Source: Rhodoferax sp. (GTDB lineage: Bacteria; Pseudomonadota; Gammaproteobacteria; Burkholderiales; Burkholderiaceae_C). From it: a DNA stretch of 64,000 nt. The position numbers and the translations under genes are program-made. The DNA lies in assembly GCF_030646845.1 (NCBI RefSeq), contig NZ_JAUSLE010000004.1, positions 105,552-169,551 of the forward strand. Direction: 5' to 3'. The notes beneath the pieces are model-generated. The model did not search any database and was not told the origin of the DNA. It saw nothing but the letters and a program-made list of their open reading frames with translations. Below are positions 49,211 through 58,265 of the stretch, piece by piece (positions within the stretch are counted from its first letter, which is position 1; every line of letters begins with the position of its first letter).

Positions 49211-50254
49211 TCAGGCCTCGGCCACCTGCAGCACCAGTTTGCCGAAGTTCTCGCCGGTGAAGAGTTTGTTGAGGGCCTCGGGGAATGCGTCCAGTCCCTG
49301 CACGACGTCTTCCTTGCTTTTCATGCGGCCGTCCTTCAGATAGGCCGCCATCTCGGCCACCGCCAGGGGGTAGCGGTCCGCGTAGTCAAACACGACGATG
49401 CCTTCCATGCGGGCGCGATTGACCAGCAGGCTCAGGTAGTTCTTGGGGCCTTGCACAGCCGTCGTGTTGTTGTACTGGCTGATGGCGCCGCAGATGATGA
49501 TGCGGGCGCCCCGGTTGATGCGGGTCAGCACGGTGTCCAGGATCTCGCCGCCGACGTTGTCGAAGTAGATATCGACGCCGGCGGGGCAGTGTTGCTTCAA
49601 ACCATCCTTGACAGCACTGGGACCAGCCTTGTAGTCGATGCAGGCGTCAAAGCCCAGTTCCTTGACGACCCAGTCGCACTTGGCCTGGCCTCCGGCAATA
49701 CCGACCACGCGGCAGCCCTTGATCTTTGCCATCTGGCCGACAGTCTGCCCCACGGCACCGGCAGCGCCAGAGACCACGACGGTTTCGCCCGCCTTGGGCT
49801 GGCCCACATCCATCAGGCCAAAGTAGCCGGTCATGCCGGGCATGCCCAGCACGTTGAGCCACTGCGTCAGCGTGCCCACGTTCAGGTCAATTTTCACCAG
49901 ACCACTGCGTTTGAAGTCAGCCTCTGCCAGCGTCAGATACTCCTGGACGCCAAAGCTGGCACTGACAAAATCGCCAACTGCAAATTTCGCGTTTTTGGAA
50001 GCAATCACCCGGCCGACGCCACCCGCCCGCATCACTTCGCCAATGCCCACGGGCGGGATGTAGCTTTTGCCCTCATTCATCCAGCCGCGCATGGCGGGGT
50101 CCAGCGAGAGCGCCAGGGTTTTGAGCAGGACGCCACCTTCGGCAGGCTCCGCGACCGCTTCGCTCGTGCTTTGCCAGTTGGCGCGTGTGGGCAGGCCGAC
50201 CGGGCGGGCGGCGAGGCGAATCTGGTGGTTGGTCAGGGGGACTAGTGTGGACAT
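49211..50254 (-). CDS. NADP-dependent alkenal/enone reductase (CurA/PTGR type MDR)
   Basis: A 347-residue zinc-free medium-chain dehydrogenase. Start ATG 50254 is placed by CCGGAG six bases upstream and by the family N-terminus NHQIRLAARPVGLPT. Motifs: SLDPAMRGWMNEGKSYIPPV, the NADP Rossmann segment VVSGAAGAVGQTVGQMAKIK, and VDIYFDNVGGEILDTVL with ICGAISQYNN. It reduces alpha,beta-unsaturated aldehydes or ketones with NADPH, a detoxifying role. Confidence 0.92.
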   Translation of the reverse strand: MSTLVPLTNHQIRLAARPVGLPTRANWQSTSEAVAEPAEGGVLLKTLALSLDPAMRGWMNEGKSYIPPVGIGEVMRAGGVGRVIASKNAKFAVGDFVSASFGVQEYLTLAEADFKRSGLVKIDLNVGTLTQWLNVLGMPGMTGYFGLMDVGQPKAGETVVVSGAAGAVGQTVGQMAKIKGCRVVGIAGGQAKCDWVVKELGFDACIDYKAGPSAVKDGLKQHCPAGVDIYFDNVGGEILDTVLTRINRGARIIICGAISQYNNTTAVQGPKNYLSLLVNRARMEGIVVFDYADRYPLAVAEMAAYLKDGRMKSKEDVVQGLDAFPEALNKLFTGENFGKLVLQVAEA

Positions 50255-50386
50255 GGAATACTCCGGAATGTGAAACCGGTGAATCCTAGCGCGAGGCGAT
50301 TCAGACGCGGGTAGCGCAAGCGACAGCCGTACCGTCAAAGAGGTTTATGCTGGCCGCGGCGTCATGCCCTTGAAGGAGACCTTGTC

Positions 50387-51220
50387 ATGCCTGCGACACC
50401 GACCCAACCCGTCCTCACGACGCTGATCACCGGGGCCTCATCCGGCATTGGTGAAGCGCTGGCCCATTGCTTTGCGCAGGCAGGCCATCATCTGGTGCTG
50501 GTCGCCCGCAATGGGGAGAAGTTGCGCACGCTGGCGGATGAGTTGGTCCAGCGCCACGGCATTGCTGCGACGGTGCAGGTTGCAGATTTGTCGGAGCCCG
50601 GCGCAGCGGCACGGCTGGCGGCCACACTCAAACGCAGACGGTGCACGGTGAACGTGCTGGTAAACAACGCCGGGGTGCTGTCACAGGGCAGTTTTGTCGG
50701 CCTCAAGCCGGAGGTTCACCAGCAAATGATCAGCGTGAACATCGTCGGTCTCACCGCCATGCTGTCGGCGTTTGTGCCGGGCATGGTGGCGCGAGCGACC
50801 AGCGGGGCGGTCGGGCGTGTGCTCAACGTCGCCTCAATTGCGGCGTTCCAGCCGGTGCCCTCGTTGGCCACGTATGCAGCCAGCAAGGCGTATGTGCTTT
50901 CGCTGACGGAATCGCTGTCCGAGGAGCTCAAGGGCACGGGTGTCACGCTCACCGCACTGTGCCCCGGCATTACGGCGACGCCGATGCTGCGCGAGGCCAG
51001 GAACGCCAATGCCAGGGTCAGTGAAATCCCCGGTTTTCTTGTCGGTGATGTGCGCGATGTTGCGCGGCAGGGCTTTGAGGCCTGCATGAATGGCGATGTC
51101 ATTTGCGTGCCGGGTGCGATCAACCAAGCGGCGATGATGGCGTCGCGCGGCAGCCCCAAGTGGCTGGTTCGGCGATTGGGCGGTTTGCTGAGTCGACCCT
51201 TTTTCTCAGGGCTGCCCTGA
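50387..51220 (+). CDS. Short-chain dehydrogenase/reductase
   Basis: A 277-residue classical SDR: cofactor loop TLITGASSGIGEALAHCF, NNAGVLSQGSF, catalytic Ser in LNVASIAAF and the YxxxK motif TYAASKAYVLSLTESLSEEL. The Arg in VARNGEKLR suggests NADPH. AAGGAGA lies seven bases before the ATG. Substrate unknown. It converges with the hemerythrin gene, four bases apart. Confidence 0.9.
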   Translation: MPATPTQPVLTTLITGASSGIGEALAHCFAQAGHHLVLVARNGEKLRTLADELVQRHGIAATVQVADLSEPGAAARLAATLKRRRCTVNVLVNNAGVLSQGSFVGLKPEVHQQMISVNIVGLTAMLSAFVPGMVARATSGAVGRVLNVASIAAFQPVPSLATYAASKAYVLSLTESLSEELKGTGVTLTALCPGITATPMLREARNANARVSEIPGFLVGDVRDVARQGFEACMNGDVICVPGAINQAAMMASRGSPKWLVRRLGGLLSRPFFSGLP

Positions 51221-51224
51221 CAGG

Positions 51225-51740
51225 TCAGACTGGGACGCCGTCGGCTGTCTGTGCCTTGTCGCTCTGCGGGCTGGAGCATGTGGCACCTCCGCAACCATGA
51301 ATCACTTCCTGCGGCAAGGACTGGGGCGAATGAACGATGCCCGTCGCCGGGTCATAGCCCACGCTGCGCAGATGCAGGGCGAGTGCCGCGTCCATGCTTT
51401 GCGCATGTTGAGGAAACCAGATGCCCAGTTCGTGAGCCATCTGCCGCACGACGGCAAGGTCGCCGGCTTGCCCGCGTTTGTCGCCTTCGCGCATCACCTG
51501 CAGAATTACGTCATGTTGCGTGGAATGGCAGTTGCCGGCTGAAAAACGGGTGCTCTGCATCCACTGGTCTTCACGGCCGAAATGGTCTTCGGTGTGCTCA
51601 ATCAATGTTCGCCACGCCCCAAGCAGCGTGGCGTCAGGGGCATTGACCACTTCGGCCAGCAAGTCGACAAATTCATGGTGAGTGTCATCCATGAAAGACA
51701 AACCGAGTGCGAGCGAATCAGACCATTGCAGTGTGGACAT
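51225..51740 (-). CDS. Bacteriohemerythrin
   Basis: A 171-residue protein whose first 130 residues form a hemerythrin four-helix bundle that binds O2 at a di-iron site. Ligands are in WSDSLALGLSFMDDTHHEF (His), LIEHTEDHFGRED (HxxxE), NCHSTQHDVI (HxxxH) and the late helix QHAQSMDAAL (His, Asp). A 40-residue C-terminal tail with two Cys (HGCGGATCSS) is unusual. An FNR/DNR-like half-perfect box lies in the divergent spacer upstream, in keeping with an oxygen-related role. Confidence 0.87.
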   Translation of the reverse strand: MSTLQWSDSLALGLSFMDDTHHEFVDLLAEVVNAPDATLLGAWRTLIEHTEDHFGREDQWMQSTRFSAGNCHSTQHDVILQVMREGDKRGQAGDLAVVRQMAHELGIWFPQHAQSMDAALALHLRSVGYDPATGIVHSPQSLPQEVIHGCGGATCSSPQSDKAQTADGVPV

Positions 51741-51795
51741 GCTGATATTTCCAGGAGAGTTTGTTCGAGCATACGGAAATCCGGTGTTTCCAGGT

Positions 51796-51809
51796 TTGAC
51801 CAAAGTCAG
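51796..51809. promoter_or_regulatory. FNR/DNR-like box in the hemerythrin/dioxygenase spacer
   Basis: TTGACCAAAGTCAG differs by one base from the palindrome TTGAC-N4-GTCAA typical of DNR/FNR-family sites. It is 56 bases upstream of the hemerythrin start, a plausible activating position. Confidence 0.4.
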
Positions 51810-51913
51810 GAAATTGTGAAACGGCCCATGGGAATCCTCGAAGCGCACTGCGTCGGGCGCATGGCGTTCGCCGGCTTCTGCTTTCGAGTCCGGAGGTTGT
51901 AAGCTTGTGCACC

Positions 51914-52666
51914 ATGACCACCTCATTTTCTCCCCCTTCTTTGGCCGCGCCCCGCGAGCTGGGTACGGTTCTGCGACAGCAAGGTTATGTCGTGCTGGAT
52001 GCCCATGACGTGGGCCTGTTGGGCGGATGCTCAGCGGCTGAACTGCATGCGCTGCGTCCTTTTTGGGCCAACCTGCCACCGGACACGTTCATGAAGGATG
52101 GTGGGCGTTACCGCCGGCGTCGGCATGCCTGCTTCGTGGTGCAGAACGGGCAGGTGACCCAGGCGCCGCATCGGGCGCACTGGCAGCCGGTGGAGTACAA
52201 CGCCCTGCATGGCGGAATGCAGAGATTGTTCGAGCCGATATTGCCCGCAATGCTGGCCCAGCCGGTGTGGCAGAAATTGTTGGTGTGGCTCGGTCAGGTG
52301 TGCTCGGGCCTGAAAGGCGAGCAGCCCTGGTTTGTAGAGGCGCACCAGTTTCGCATTGACACCACGGACGGTATTGGCCGGCCCACGCCGGAGGGGGCCC
52401 ATCGCGATGGGGTGGACCTGGTGGCGGTGTTTCTGGTGGACCGGGAAGGTGTCAAAGGCGGGGAAACCCGTGTGTTTGAGGCGGCCGGGCCGAATGGCCA
52501 GCGCTTCACGCTGACCGAGCCATGGTCTGTGCTGTTGCTGGATGATGCCCGTGTCATTCATGAGTCGACGCCGATCCAGCCGCTTGAGTCAATCACGCAG
52601 GGCGGCCATCGCGACACCCTGGTGGTGACCTTGCGCGCTTCGGGTTTTCAGGGAGATAGTCAATAG
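51914..52666 (+). CDS. 2OG-Fe(II) dioxygenase family protein
   Basis: A 250-residue protein of the 2OG-Fe dioxygenase family related to amino acid hydroxylases. The iron triad appears as PEGAHRDGVDLVAVF (HxD) and ARVIHESTPI (distal His), with the 2-oxoglutarate Arg probably in GHRDTLVVTLRASGF. The early segment RYRRRRHACFVV is typical of the family. ATG 51914 is used. Its substrate, probably a free amino acid, is unknown. A perfect FNR-type box begins directly after its stop and serves the next gene. Confidence 0.8.
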   Translation: MTTSFSPPSLAAPRELGTVLRQQGYVVLDAHDVGLLGGCSAAELHALRPFWANLPPDTFMKDGGRYRRRRHACFVVQNGQVTQAPHRAHWQPVEYNALHGGMQRLFEPILPAMLAQPVWQKLLVWLGQVCSGLKGEQPWFVEAHQFRIDTTDGIGRPTPEGAHRDGVDLVAVFLVDREGVKGGETRVFEAAGPNGQRFTLTEPWSVLLLDDARVIHESTPIQPLESITQGGHRDTLVVTLRASGFQGDSQ

Positions 52667-52667
52667 C

Positions 52668-52681
52668 TTGATTTCCGTCAA
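52668..52681. promoter_or_regulatory. FNR/DNR box upstream of the universal stress gene
   Basis: TTGAT-TTCC-GTCAA has both pentamers of an FNR/DNR site intact. Its centre is about 66 bases before the uspA-like ATG; a class II activating position would put the transcription start near 52716. Confidence 0.6.
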
Positions 52682-52740
52682 GGTTTTGCGGACCAGTCAA
52701 TCAGACACTAGCCACTGTCAAGTCACAAGGAGTTTTCATC

Positions 52741-53178
52741 ATGTTCAAGCACATCCTCGTTCCGGTGGACGGCTCGCCGACCTCACAGCTGGCAGTCGAG
52801 AAAGCCATCGGCCTGGCCAAAGCATTTGGCAGTCGGGTTACAGCGATTTTTGTCATTGATCCCTACCCGTTTACCGGGGTCGGGACTGATTTCGCCTATG
52901 GCCAGGCCGAGTACCTGAATGCCGCCACTTCCGAGGCCAATGCGGCGATCAAGGCGACGAAGGCTGCATTCGAGGGCGCGGGGGTTGCCGTGGAAACCTC
53001 TGTCATTGAAGCTCACACCGCCTGGCGCGGCGTGGTCCAGGCGGCCGAGTCAGTGCAGGCCGATTTGATCGTCATGGGCTCGCATGGACGCAGCGGCCTG
53101 GAGAAGCTGGTGCTTGGCAGCGTCACGCAAGCGGTTCTATCGCACACCCGGTTGCCCGTTCTGGTGGTGCGCGACTGA
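52741..53178 (+). CDS. Universal stress protein
   Basis: A 145-residue UspA-domain protein of the ATP-binding subtype: start MFKHILVPVDGSPTSQLAVE, and the nucleotide signature GSHGRSGLEKLVLGSVTQAV followed by SHTRLPVLVVRD. AAGGAG precedes the ATG by eight bases. A perfect FNR/DNR-type box upstream indicates induction when oxygen falls, as for anaerobic Usp proteins of other proteobacteria. Confidence 0.94.
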   Translation: MFKHILVPVDGSPTSQLAVEKAIGLAKAFGSRVTAIFVIDPYPFTGVGTDFAYGQAEYLNAATSEANAAIKATKAAFEGAGVAVETSVIEAHTAWRGVVQAAESVQADLIVMGSHGRSGLEKLVLGSVTQAVLSHTRLPVLVVRD

Positions 53179-53199
53179 ACTCGCAGGCTTTGTTGACCG

Positions 53200-56097
53200 T
53201 CAACCGCACTGCCCGACGTAGCCGCACGCGGTACAGAAATCACAGCCGTCCTTGTGAATGACGGTGGGATTTCCACACTCCGGGCAGACTTTACCGGCCA
53301 TGGTGGTGGCTGTTCCCTCATGTTCCGGGGAGTCGAGCACACCCATGTCGCGCAGCGGAAAACCTTCTTCGTTCAGCACGCCCAGCATGGCGTAGCGGTG
53401 AATGATCAGGCGGGCGATATACGCGACGGTCGAGGGCCAGGTTTGCTGGCGGCGTTCTCCATGTGGCAGACCCGGCACAAAGGCCATGAAGTGGCCCAGC
53501 GGTTCCGCATAGTTGAGCAGCTTGCGCAACTTCATGCCAATCCAGGCCGGATCGATCACCCGCATGTCGAGCGACAACAGCCGCGCCAGGCCGTCAAGTG
53601 CCCTGGGATAGTTGCCTGAAAAGCCCACGGCGCAGGGCCGGGTGACGGTCGCGCCATCATGGCCCGGCAGGTTGACCTCTTTGAGGGTGACCGTGAAAGA
53701 CTCGCCGGTGGCGGGATTGTCCACGTCCACCGACCACGCCAGCGTGCCTGAAGGACCGGTTTGCGGCTCGCCGCGGCTGAACATGGCGTCGATCACAGGC
53801 GTAGGCACCTTGACATCCTTGCCAGGCAAGGCCTTGAGCTGGTCGCAGCGCCAGCGAATGACGGCTGCCGTCGCCGCCACCACGCCCGGGAACAAGCGGT
53901 TCTCGCCGTGCGGCGGAAACGGCATCTCAAATGAATGTTCTTCTGCCACCGTGGCCAATGCGTCCAGTTTCAGTTGCAGCCACGCCGGGTCGTTGGCGCG
54001 CAAGTCCATGGACAGCGTCTTGGCAAGTGCGCCCAGACCCCGCGGCTGTTCCGTACCGTTGACCCACACCTCGAACGGCTTCGGCGCGCCGCCTTCCTCG
54101 GGCGCCAGTTCACCCACGAACAGCGCGAAGTCGCCAAATGGGTGATGCACCATGAAGGTCCAGGCCGGATTGCCCCCTGGCAATTCGGGTCGGCCTGGCC
54201 AGCGCAGGGAAGACAGCACGGGGGCGGGCAGGCGCTCCAGTGACAGGCGCTGATTGGCGCCATCGATCTGCAGGGGTGTGGCGGTTGCCGGCGCAGAACT
54301 GGGTGTGACGCTCAGCACCGACCCCAGCACCGAGTTGGGCCGGTACGTGGCCAGCCCCTTCAAGCCGGACAGCCAGGCTTCCATGTACAGGTGCCGGAAG
54401 TCGGCATAGGGATAGTCCGCCGGCACGTTGACGGTCTTGGAGATGGCGGTGTCGATGAAAGGCGCCACGGCGGCCACCATCGCTTCATGGGCCTGTGCGC
54501 TCATCTCCAGTGCAGTCACGAAGGCTGAAGTGAGCGGCGCATCCTCGCCGTGCAGGTGGCGATACAGACGCCATGCGTGGTCTTCGACGGCATATTCCTT
54601 GAAACTGCCGTCAACCATGCGTTTCTTGCGGGTGTAGCTCCAGCTGAACGCCGGCTCGATTCCGTTGCTGGCGTTATCGGCAAATGCCAGGCTGATCGTG
54701 CCGGTCGGCGCGATGGAGAGCAGGTGCGAATTGCGCAGGCCGTTGGCACGAATGCGCTCTTTCAGCGCGGGCGGCAAGCGCGACGCAAAGGTCTGGCCGC
54801 TGAGGTACAGATCGGCATTGAACAGCGGGAAGGCGCCGCGTTCGCGCGCCAGCTCAACCGATGCATCGTAGGCGGTGTCGCGCATCAACTCGGAAATTTG
54901 TCTGGCCATGTCACGCGCTTCCTGCGTGTCGTAGCGCAAGTTGAGCATCACCAAGGCGTCGCCCAGTCCGGTAAAACCCAGGCCTACGCGGCGCTTGCTG
55001 CGGGCTTCTTCCTGTTGCTGTGGCAGCGGCCACACCGTCACGTCCAGCACGTTGTCCAGCATGCGCGTGGCAACGCGCGCCACTTCGGCAAATGCCGCCT
55101 TGTCGAAATGGGCGTTTTCTTCAAAGGGATGGTCGATGAAGCGCGTCAGGTCGATCGAGCCCAGGCAGCAGCAGCCATAAGGGGGCAGCGGTTGTTCAGC
55201 ACACGGATTGGTGCTGGCGATGGTTTCGCAATAGGACAGGTTGTTGTCCCGATTGATGTGATCCAGAAACAGGACGCCAGGCTCCGCATGATCGTAGGTG
55301 GATCGCATGATCTGATCCCACAACTCGCGCGCCTGCAGTTTGCGGTAAACCCACAAGCCACTGTCCTGCTCCTGGTAGGCGCCCGCCGCTTTTTGGGGGG
55401 CGCCTGGCTCGGCCCGATGAACCAGCGTGAACTCACCGTCTTGTTGCACCGCCTGCATGAAAGCGTCGCTGACACCCACGGAGATGTTGAAGTTCTTCAG
55501 GTCGCCAGTGTCTTTGGCGTGGATGAACTCTTCAATATCCGGGTGGTCGCAACGCAAGACGCCCATTTGCGCGCCACGTCGGGCGCCGGCGGATTCGACC
55601 GTCTCGCAGGAGCGGTCAAACACCCGCATGTAACTGACGGGTCCTGACGCACTGCTTTGCGTGCTGCCAACCCACGCGCCGCGCGGTCGAATGCGCGAGA
55701 AGTCATAGCCGACACCCCCGCCGCGGCGCATGGTCTCGGCGGCCTCGGTCAGGGCGGTGTAGATGCCGGGATGACCATCTTCCACGTGGGCTATGGAATC
55801 ACCGACGGGCTGCACGAAGCAGTTGATCAGCGTGGCAGCCAGATCGGTGCCGGCAGCAGATTGAATGCGCCCGGCTGGCAGAAATCCGTTTTGCAGCGCC
55901 TGCAGGAATTTGGTCTCCCACTGCTTTTGGTGCTCAGGTGCCTCGACCTGGGCCAAGGCGCGGGCCACGCGCTGGTTGACGTCGAATATGCTCTGCTCGG
56001 TTCCTTTGCTGTACTTCTCAATAAGCACCTCCTGGCTGATCTGCTGAGGTGGCAGCGTAAGGGCTGATTTTGTTCGTTCGGGGGTTTTTTGCGACAT
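53200..56097 (-). CDS. nrdJ: Adenosylcobalamin-dependent ribonucleotide reductase (class II)
   Basis: A 965-residue single-chain reductase that makes deoxyribonucleotides without needing or fearing oxygen. Active-site features are [12 protein letters not shown] (first redox Cys), [17 protein letters not shown], and [16 protein letters not shown] (thiyl-radical Cys and Glu). The C-terminal half carries a TSCPD-type region with a repeated motif, and the chain ends in a zinc ribbon CPECG...[14 protein letters not shown] that holds the re-reducing cysteines. AGGAAAC precedes the ATG. Two NrdR boxes and one FNR-like site lie upstream. Confidence 0.94.
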   Translation of the reverse strand: MSQKTPERTKSALTLPPQQISQEVLIEKYSKGTEQSIFDVNQRVARALAQVEAPEHQKQWETKFLQALQNGFLPAGRIQSAAGTDLAATLINCFVQPVGDSIAHVEDGHPGIYTALTEAAETMRRGGGVGYDFSRIRPRGAWVGSTQSSASGPVSYMRVFDRSCETVESAGARRGAQMGVLRCDHPDIEEFIHAKDTGDLKNFNISVGVSDAFMQAVQQDGEFTLVHRAEPGAPQKAAGAYQEQDSGLWVYRKLQARELWDQIMRSTYDHAEPGVLFLDHINRDNNLSYCETIASTNPCAEQPLPPYGCCCLGSIDLTRFIDHPFEENAHFDKAAFAEVARVATRMLDNVLDVTVWPLPQQQEEARSKRRVGLGFTGLGDALVMLNLRYDTQEARDMARQISELMRDTAYDASVELARERGAFPLFNADLYLSGQTFASRLPPALKERIRANGLRNSHLLSIAPTGTISLAFADNASNGIEPAFSWSYTRKKRMVDGSFKEYAVEDHAWRLYRHLHGEDAPLTSAFVTALEMSAQAHEAMVAAVAPFIDTAISKTVNVPADYPYADFRHLYMEAWLSGLKGLATYRPNSVLGSVLSVTPSSAPATATPLQIDGANQRLSLERLPAPVLSSLRWPGRPELPGGNPAWTFMVHHPFGDFALFVGELAPEEGGAPKPFEVWVNGTEQPRGLGALAKTLSMDLRANDPAWLQLKLDALATVAEEHSFEMPFPPHGENRLFPGVVAATAAVIRWRCDQLKALPGKDVKVPTPVIDAMFSRGEPQTGPSGTLAWSVDVDNPATGESFTVTLKEVNLPGHDGATVTRPCAVGFSGNYPRALDGLARLLSLDMRVIDPAWIGMKLRKLLNYAEPLGHFMAFVPGLPHGERRQQTWPSTVAYIARLIIHRYAMLGVLNEEGFPLRDMGVLDSPEHEGTATTMAGKVCPECGNPTVIHKDGCDFCTACGYVGQCG

Positions 56098-56152
56098 GGG
56101 GTGTTTCCTGAAAAAGGCTGTGGAATACTAGGGCCAGGCCTATCCAGTTTCA

Positions 56153-56166
56153 TTGATCTAAAACAA
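56153..56166. promoter_or_regulatory. FNR-like site upstream of nrdJ
   Basis: TTGATCTAAAACAA matches TTGAT-N4-ATCAA with one mismatch. It lies about 62 bases upstream of the nrdJ start. The match is weaker than that before the universal stress gene. Confidence 0.35.
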
Positions 56167-56194
56167 GCTTGCTCGAACCATTCTAGCTCTTGGG

Positions 56195-56242
56195 GCGCTA
56201 TAGGTAGTGGTCAACGTGATGGTTGAACACTATAGGTAGTGC
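56195..56242. promoter_or_regulatory. Tandem NrdR boxes
   Basis: GCGCTATAGGTAGTGG (56195-56210) and ACACTATAGGTAGTGC (56227-56242) fit the NrdR consensus acaCwAtATaTwGtgt and are 32 bases apart, about three helical turns, as usual for paired NrdR sites. They sit between nrdJ and the divergent gene and probably repress both when dATP is plentiful. Confidence 0.85.
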
Positions 56243-56400
56243 AAGCGCTCAACAAGAATTCCCGAAAAGCAACATCCTTTTGGTTTGAAACACAATAGCA
56301 GGCCCGCGGATTGGGCTTGTTGGAGAAGTTGTTTCAGGGGAAGTTCGCCGGATTCCCTGGCTTGGCTGCTCAAATCGTATTTTTTAAGAAGGACTGAACC

Positions 56401-56805
56401 ATGAATATCTCCAGTTTTGATGATTTATTGCAGGCTGCACGACAACAGTCCGAACCGCAACGCTTGCTGTTTGTATTTGCCGGCGCAGATTTGCCGGAGG
56501 ACAGCACCCCGGCTCAGCGCGAGCAATTTCTGGCAGGCCAGGGTGGCGCGCTGGTGCCCCTCATGTATGTGGACAAGACACCCGAGGAACTGCACACTTT
56601 CGCCGATCTGGTGCAGGAGTCGCATCAGTTCGGGAAAGAGTGGAGCATCGTGTTTGCAGCAGCCCTTTCCGGCAGCGGCGGGCTCGCGCCGACCAGTCAG
56701 GCCGCTGAAAAGCCGCTGGAGCGCATGGTGGAAGCCATCAAGGCAGGCACCCTGGGAACCTTTATTCCATTTGACCGGCAGGGCCAGCCGGTGATGCTTG
56801 GCTAG
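56401..56805 (+). CDS. Conserved small protein divergent from nrdJ, function unknown
   Basis: A 134-residue soluble protein (MNISSFDDLLQAARQQSEPQ, then RLLFVFAGADLPEDSTPAQR). The alternating hydrophobic strands and absence of a signal suggest a cytoplasmic alpha/beta fold. I recall similar proteins in Burkholderiales, sometimes labelled ribonucleotide reductase-related because of their location, but know no function. It shares the NrdR-box spacer with nrdJ, so joint regulation is likely. AAGGA precedes the ATG by seven bases. Confidence 0.75.
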   Translation: MNISSFDDLLQAARQQSEPQRLLFVFAGADLPEDSTPAQREQFLAGQGGALVPLMYVDKTPEELHTFADLVQESHQFGKEWSIVFAAALSGSGGLAPTSQAAEKPLERMVEAIKAGTLGTFIPFDRQGQPVMLG

Positions 56806-56920
56806 AGGCGCCTGTTCACCGACCGTCGCGTTTCGCGGCGTTCGCGGCGAGACCCGAGCCCCGCCGGTGGCGACATCCATGGGCCCGACTTCGTTGACTT
56901 CGGACAAGAGGGTAGATTGC

Positions 56921-58231
56921 CTAGCCGGGCCGGCCGTCAAGACGGGGTCGCCCAAACCATCGACCATAGCGAATGGCCCAGCCTGCAGTCGCAGCCGTCC
57001 AGGCCGAAATTGACAGCAGGGTGAGCGGCGTGCTGGCGGCGGGCCAAATGGCTGCAACGACACGCAGCAGCACAGCCATTTGCAGTATCCAGTACAGGGT
57101 CCAGGCCGGGTTGTCGGCCGCGACGGGGCGGCCACCGTGCCCACTGCTCAAGCGCGTGGTCATCGCGAACATGGTCGCGCCCAGGTAGCCCATAGTCATG
57201 GCATGAAGCGGTGCCAGTCCCAGAGACAGTTCTCCATTGGTAAGCGCCATCAGTGCATGAGACACGGCATGCAGCGCGAAGGAGATTGCGAGCCATGCGA
57301 AGCCACCATGAAGCATGGCGATCAGCCGGATTTTCAGACTCTGCACCAGACCCCAGCGCAGCGCCAGCCAGAGCAGCAAGAAGGCATAGGGGAGTTCGAG
57401 GGCCACCTGACACCAGCGCAGGGTGATGGATACAGGCCACCACCACAAATCTGCAGCACTCAGTACGGCTTTCATCCAGAACATGCACACCATGAGCCAT
57501 AGCAGCCACATCGGGCGCCATGCATCGAGAAACTGAACGGCGCTGGCGCCGAAGAATGGAATCATGCGGTGCGAAACAATGGCAAACACTGGCGCTATGA
57601 AGCCCCACAGGCCGACCTGCGTGGCTGTACGAAGTAGCAACTCCGAGTCGACAGCCAGCGACACCGCCGTCATCCATAACGCGATGACGCCGACGCCGGA
57701 TGCGAGCGTCACGGCGCGGGCGTGAACACGGTCAGGCTCATGGCTTCGCCGCAGCATGGCCAGGAACTTCAGGGCCAGGCCGGTCCAACCGGCAGCCACC
57801 AGTGACATCCCGGCGCATGCCACCGTGACATGGGTATGAAACCCGATCAGGACGACGACCCAGCCACCCAGCATCAGCGTCAGGCCCGGCAACAGACTGC
57901 GCGCGTTGACCTCCGGCAAGCCCAACCACCTGGGCCCTGCGGTAAAGAGAAAGCCCACAAAAAACAGGGGCATGAATCCCATGGTCATGAGCAGCGCATG
58001 GGCCGCTGAAACAGGTACTGCCCAGAAGAGGGCCATGTTGAGAGACCGAGCCGCCAATATGAATCCCCACCACAGCGAGCTTGCCACCAGCATGAGCGAA
58101 GCCATGAAGAAAGCAAGACGGTGGGGTGCTGCCAGGAGCCAGATCGGCCTCCACGGCAATGCCATGACGTCTATCTTCGCGGCGCGCGAGGTGTCACTTG
58201 TTGACGCTGGCGTGATGGGGTTGGACTTCAT
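56921..58231 (-). CDS. nnrS: NnrS family haem/copper membrane protein (NO stress)
   Basis: A 436-residue protein with about twelve membrane helices. NnrS features include PHRLAFFMASLMLVASSLWW, AHALLMTMGFMPLFFVGFLF, VSHRMIPFFGA and PLHAMTMGYLGATMFAMTTR with several His in helices. NnrS reduces nitrosative damage of iron-thiol targets and is induced by NO through DNR/NsrR-type regulators. It is the last gene of the nitrate respiration cluster, just after the Crp/Fnr-type regulator gene. Confidence 0.92.
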   Translation of the reverse strand: MKSNPITPASTSDTSRAAKIDVMALPWRPIWLLAAPHRLAFFMASLMLVASSLWWGFILAARSLNMALFWAVPVSAAHALLMTMGFMPLFFVGFLFTAGPRWLGLPEVNARSLLPGLTLMLGGWVVVLIGFHTHVTVACAGMSLVAAGWTGLALKFLAMLRRSHEPDRVHARAVTLASGVGVIALWMTAVSLAVDSELLLRTATQVGLWGFIAPVFAIVSHRMIPFFGASAVQFLDAWRPMWLLWLMVCMFWMKAVLSAADLWWWPVSITLRWCQVALELPYAFLLLWLALRWGLVQSLKIRLIAMLHGGFAWLAISFALHAVSHALMALTNGELSLGLAPLHAMTMGYLGATMFAMTTRLSSGHGGRPVAADNPAWTLYWILQMAVLLRVVAAIWPAASTPLTLLSISAWTAATAGWAIRYGRWFGRPRLDGRPG

Positions 58232-58265
58232 CACCTTGCCTGCAACTGTCAGTCAGTGTGAACTG

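Larger units (their letters stand above)
56098..56400. other. Divergent spacer of nrdJ and the 134-residue gene
   Basis: 303 bases without a gene. It holds an FNR-like site (56153-56166), two NrdR boxes (56195-56242) and the ribosome site AAGGA before 56401. I looked for a cobalamin riboswitch and saw no B12-box-like element. Confidence 0.6.

Noticed and set aside
56098..56400. Cobalamin riboswitch upstream of nrdJ
   Set aside because: Expected for a B12-dependent enzyme, but no B12-box-like conserved core is seen; the spacer is explained by NrdR and FNR-like sites.
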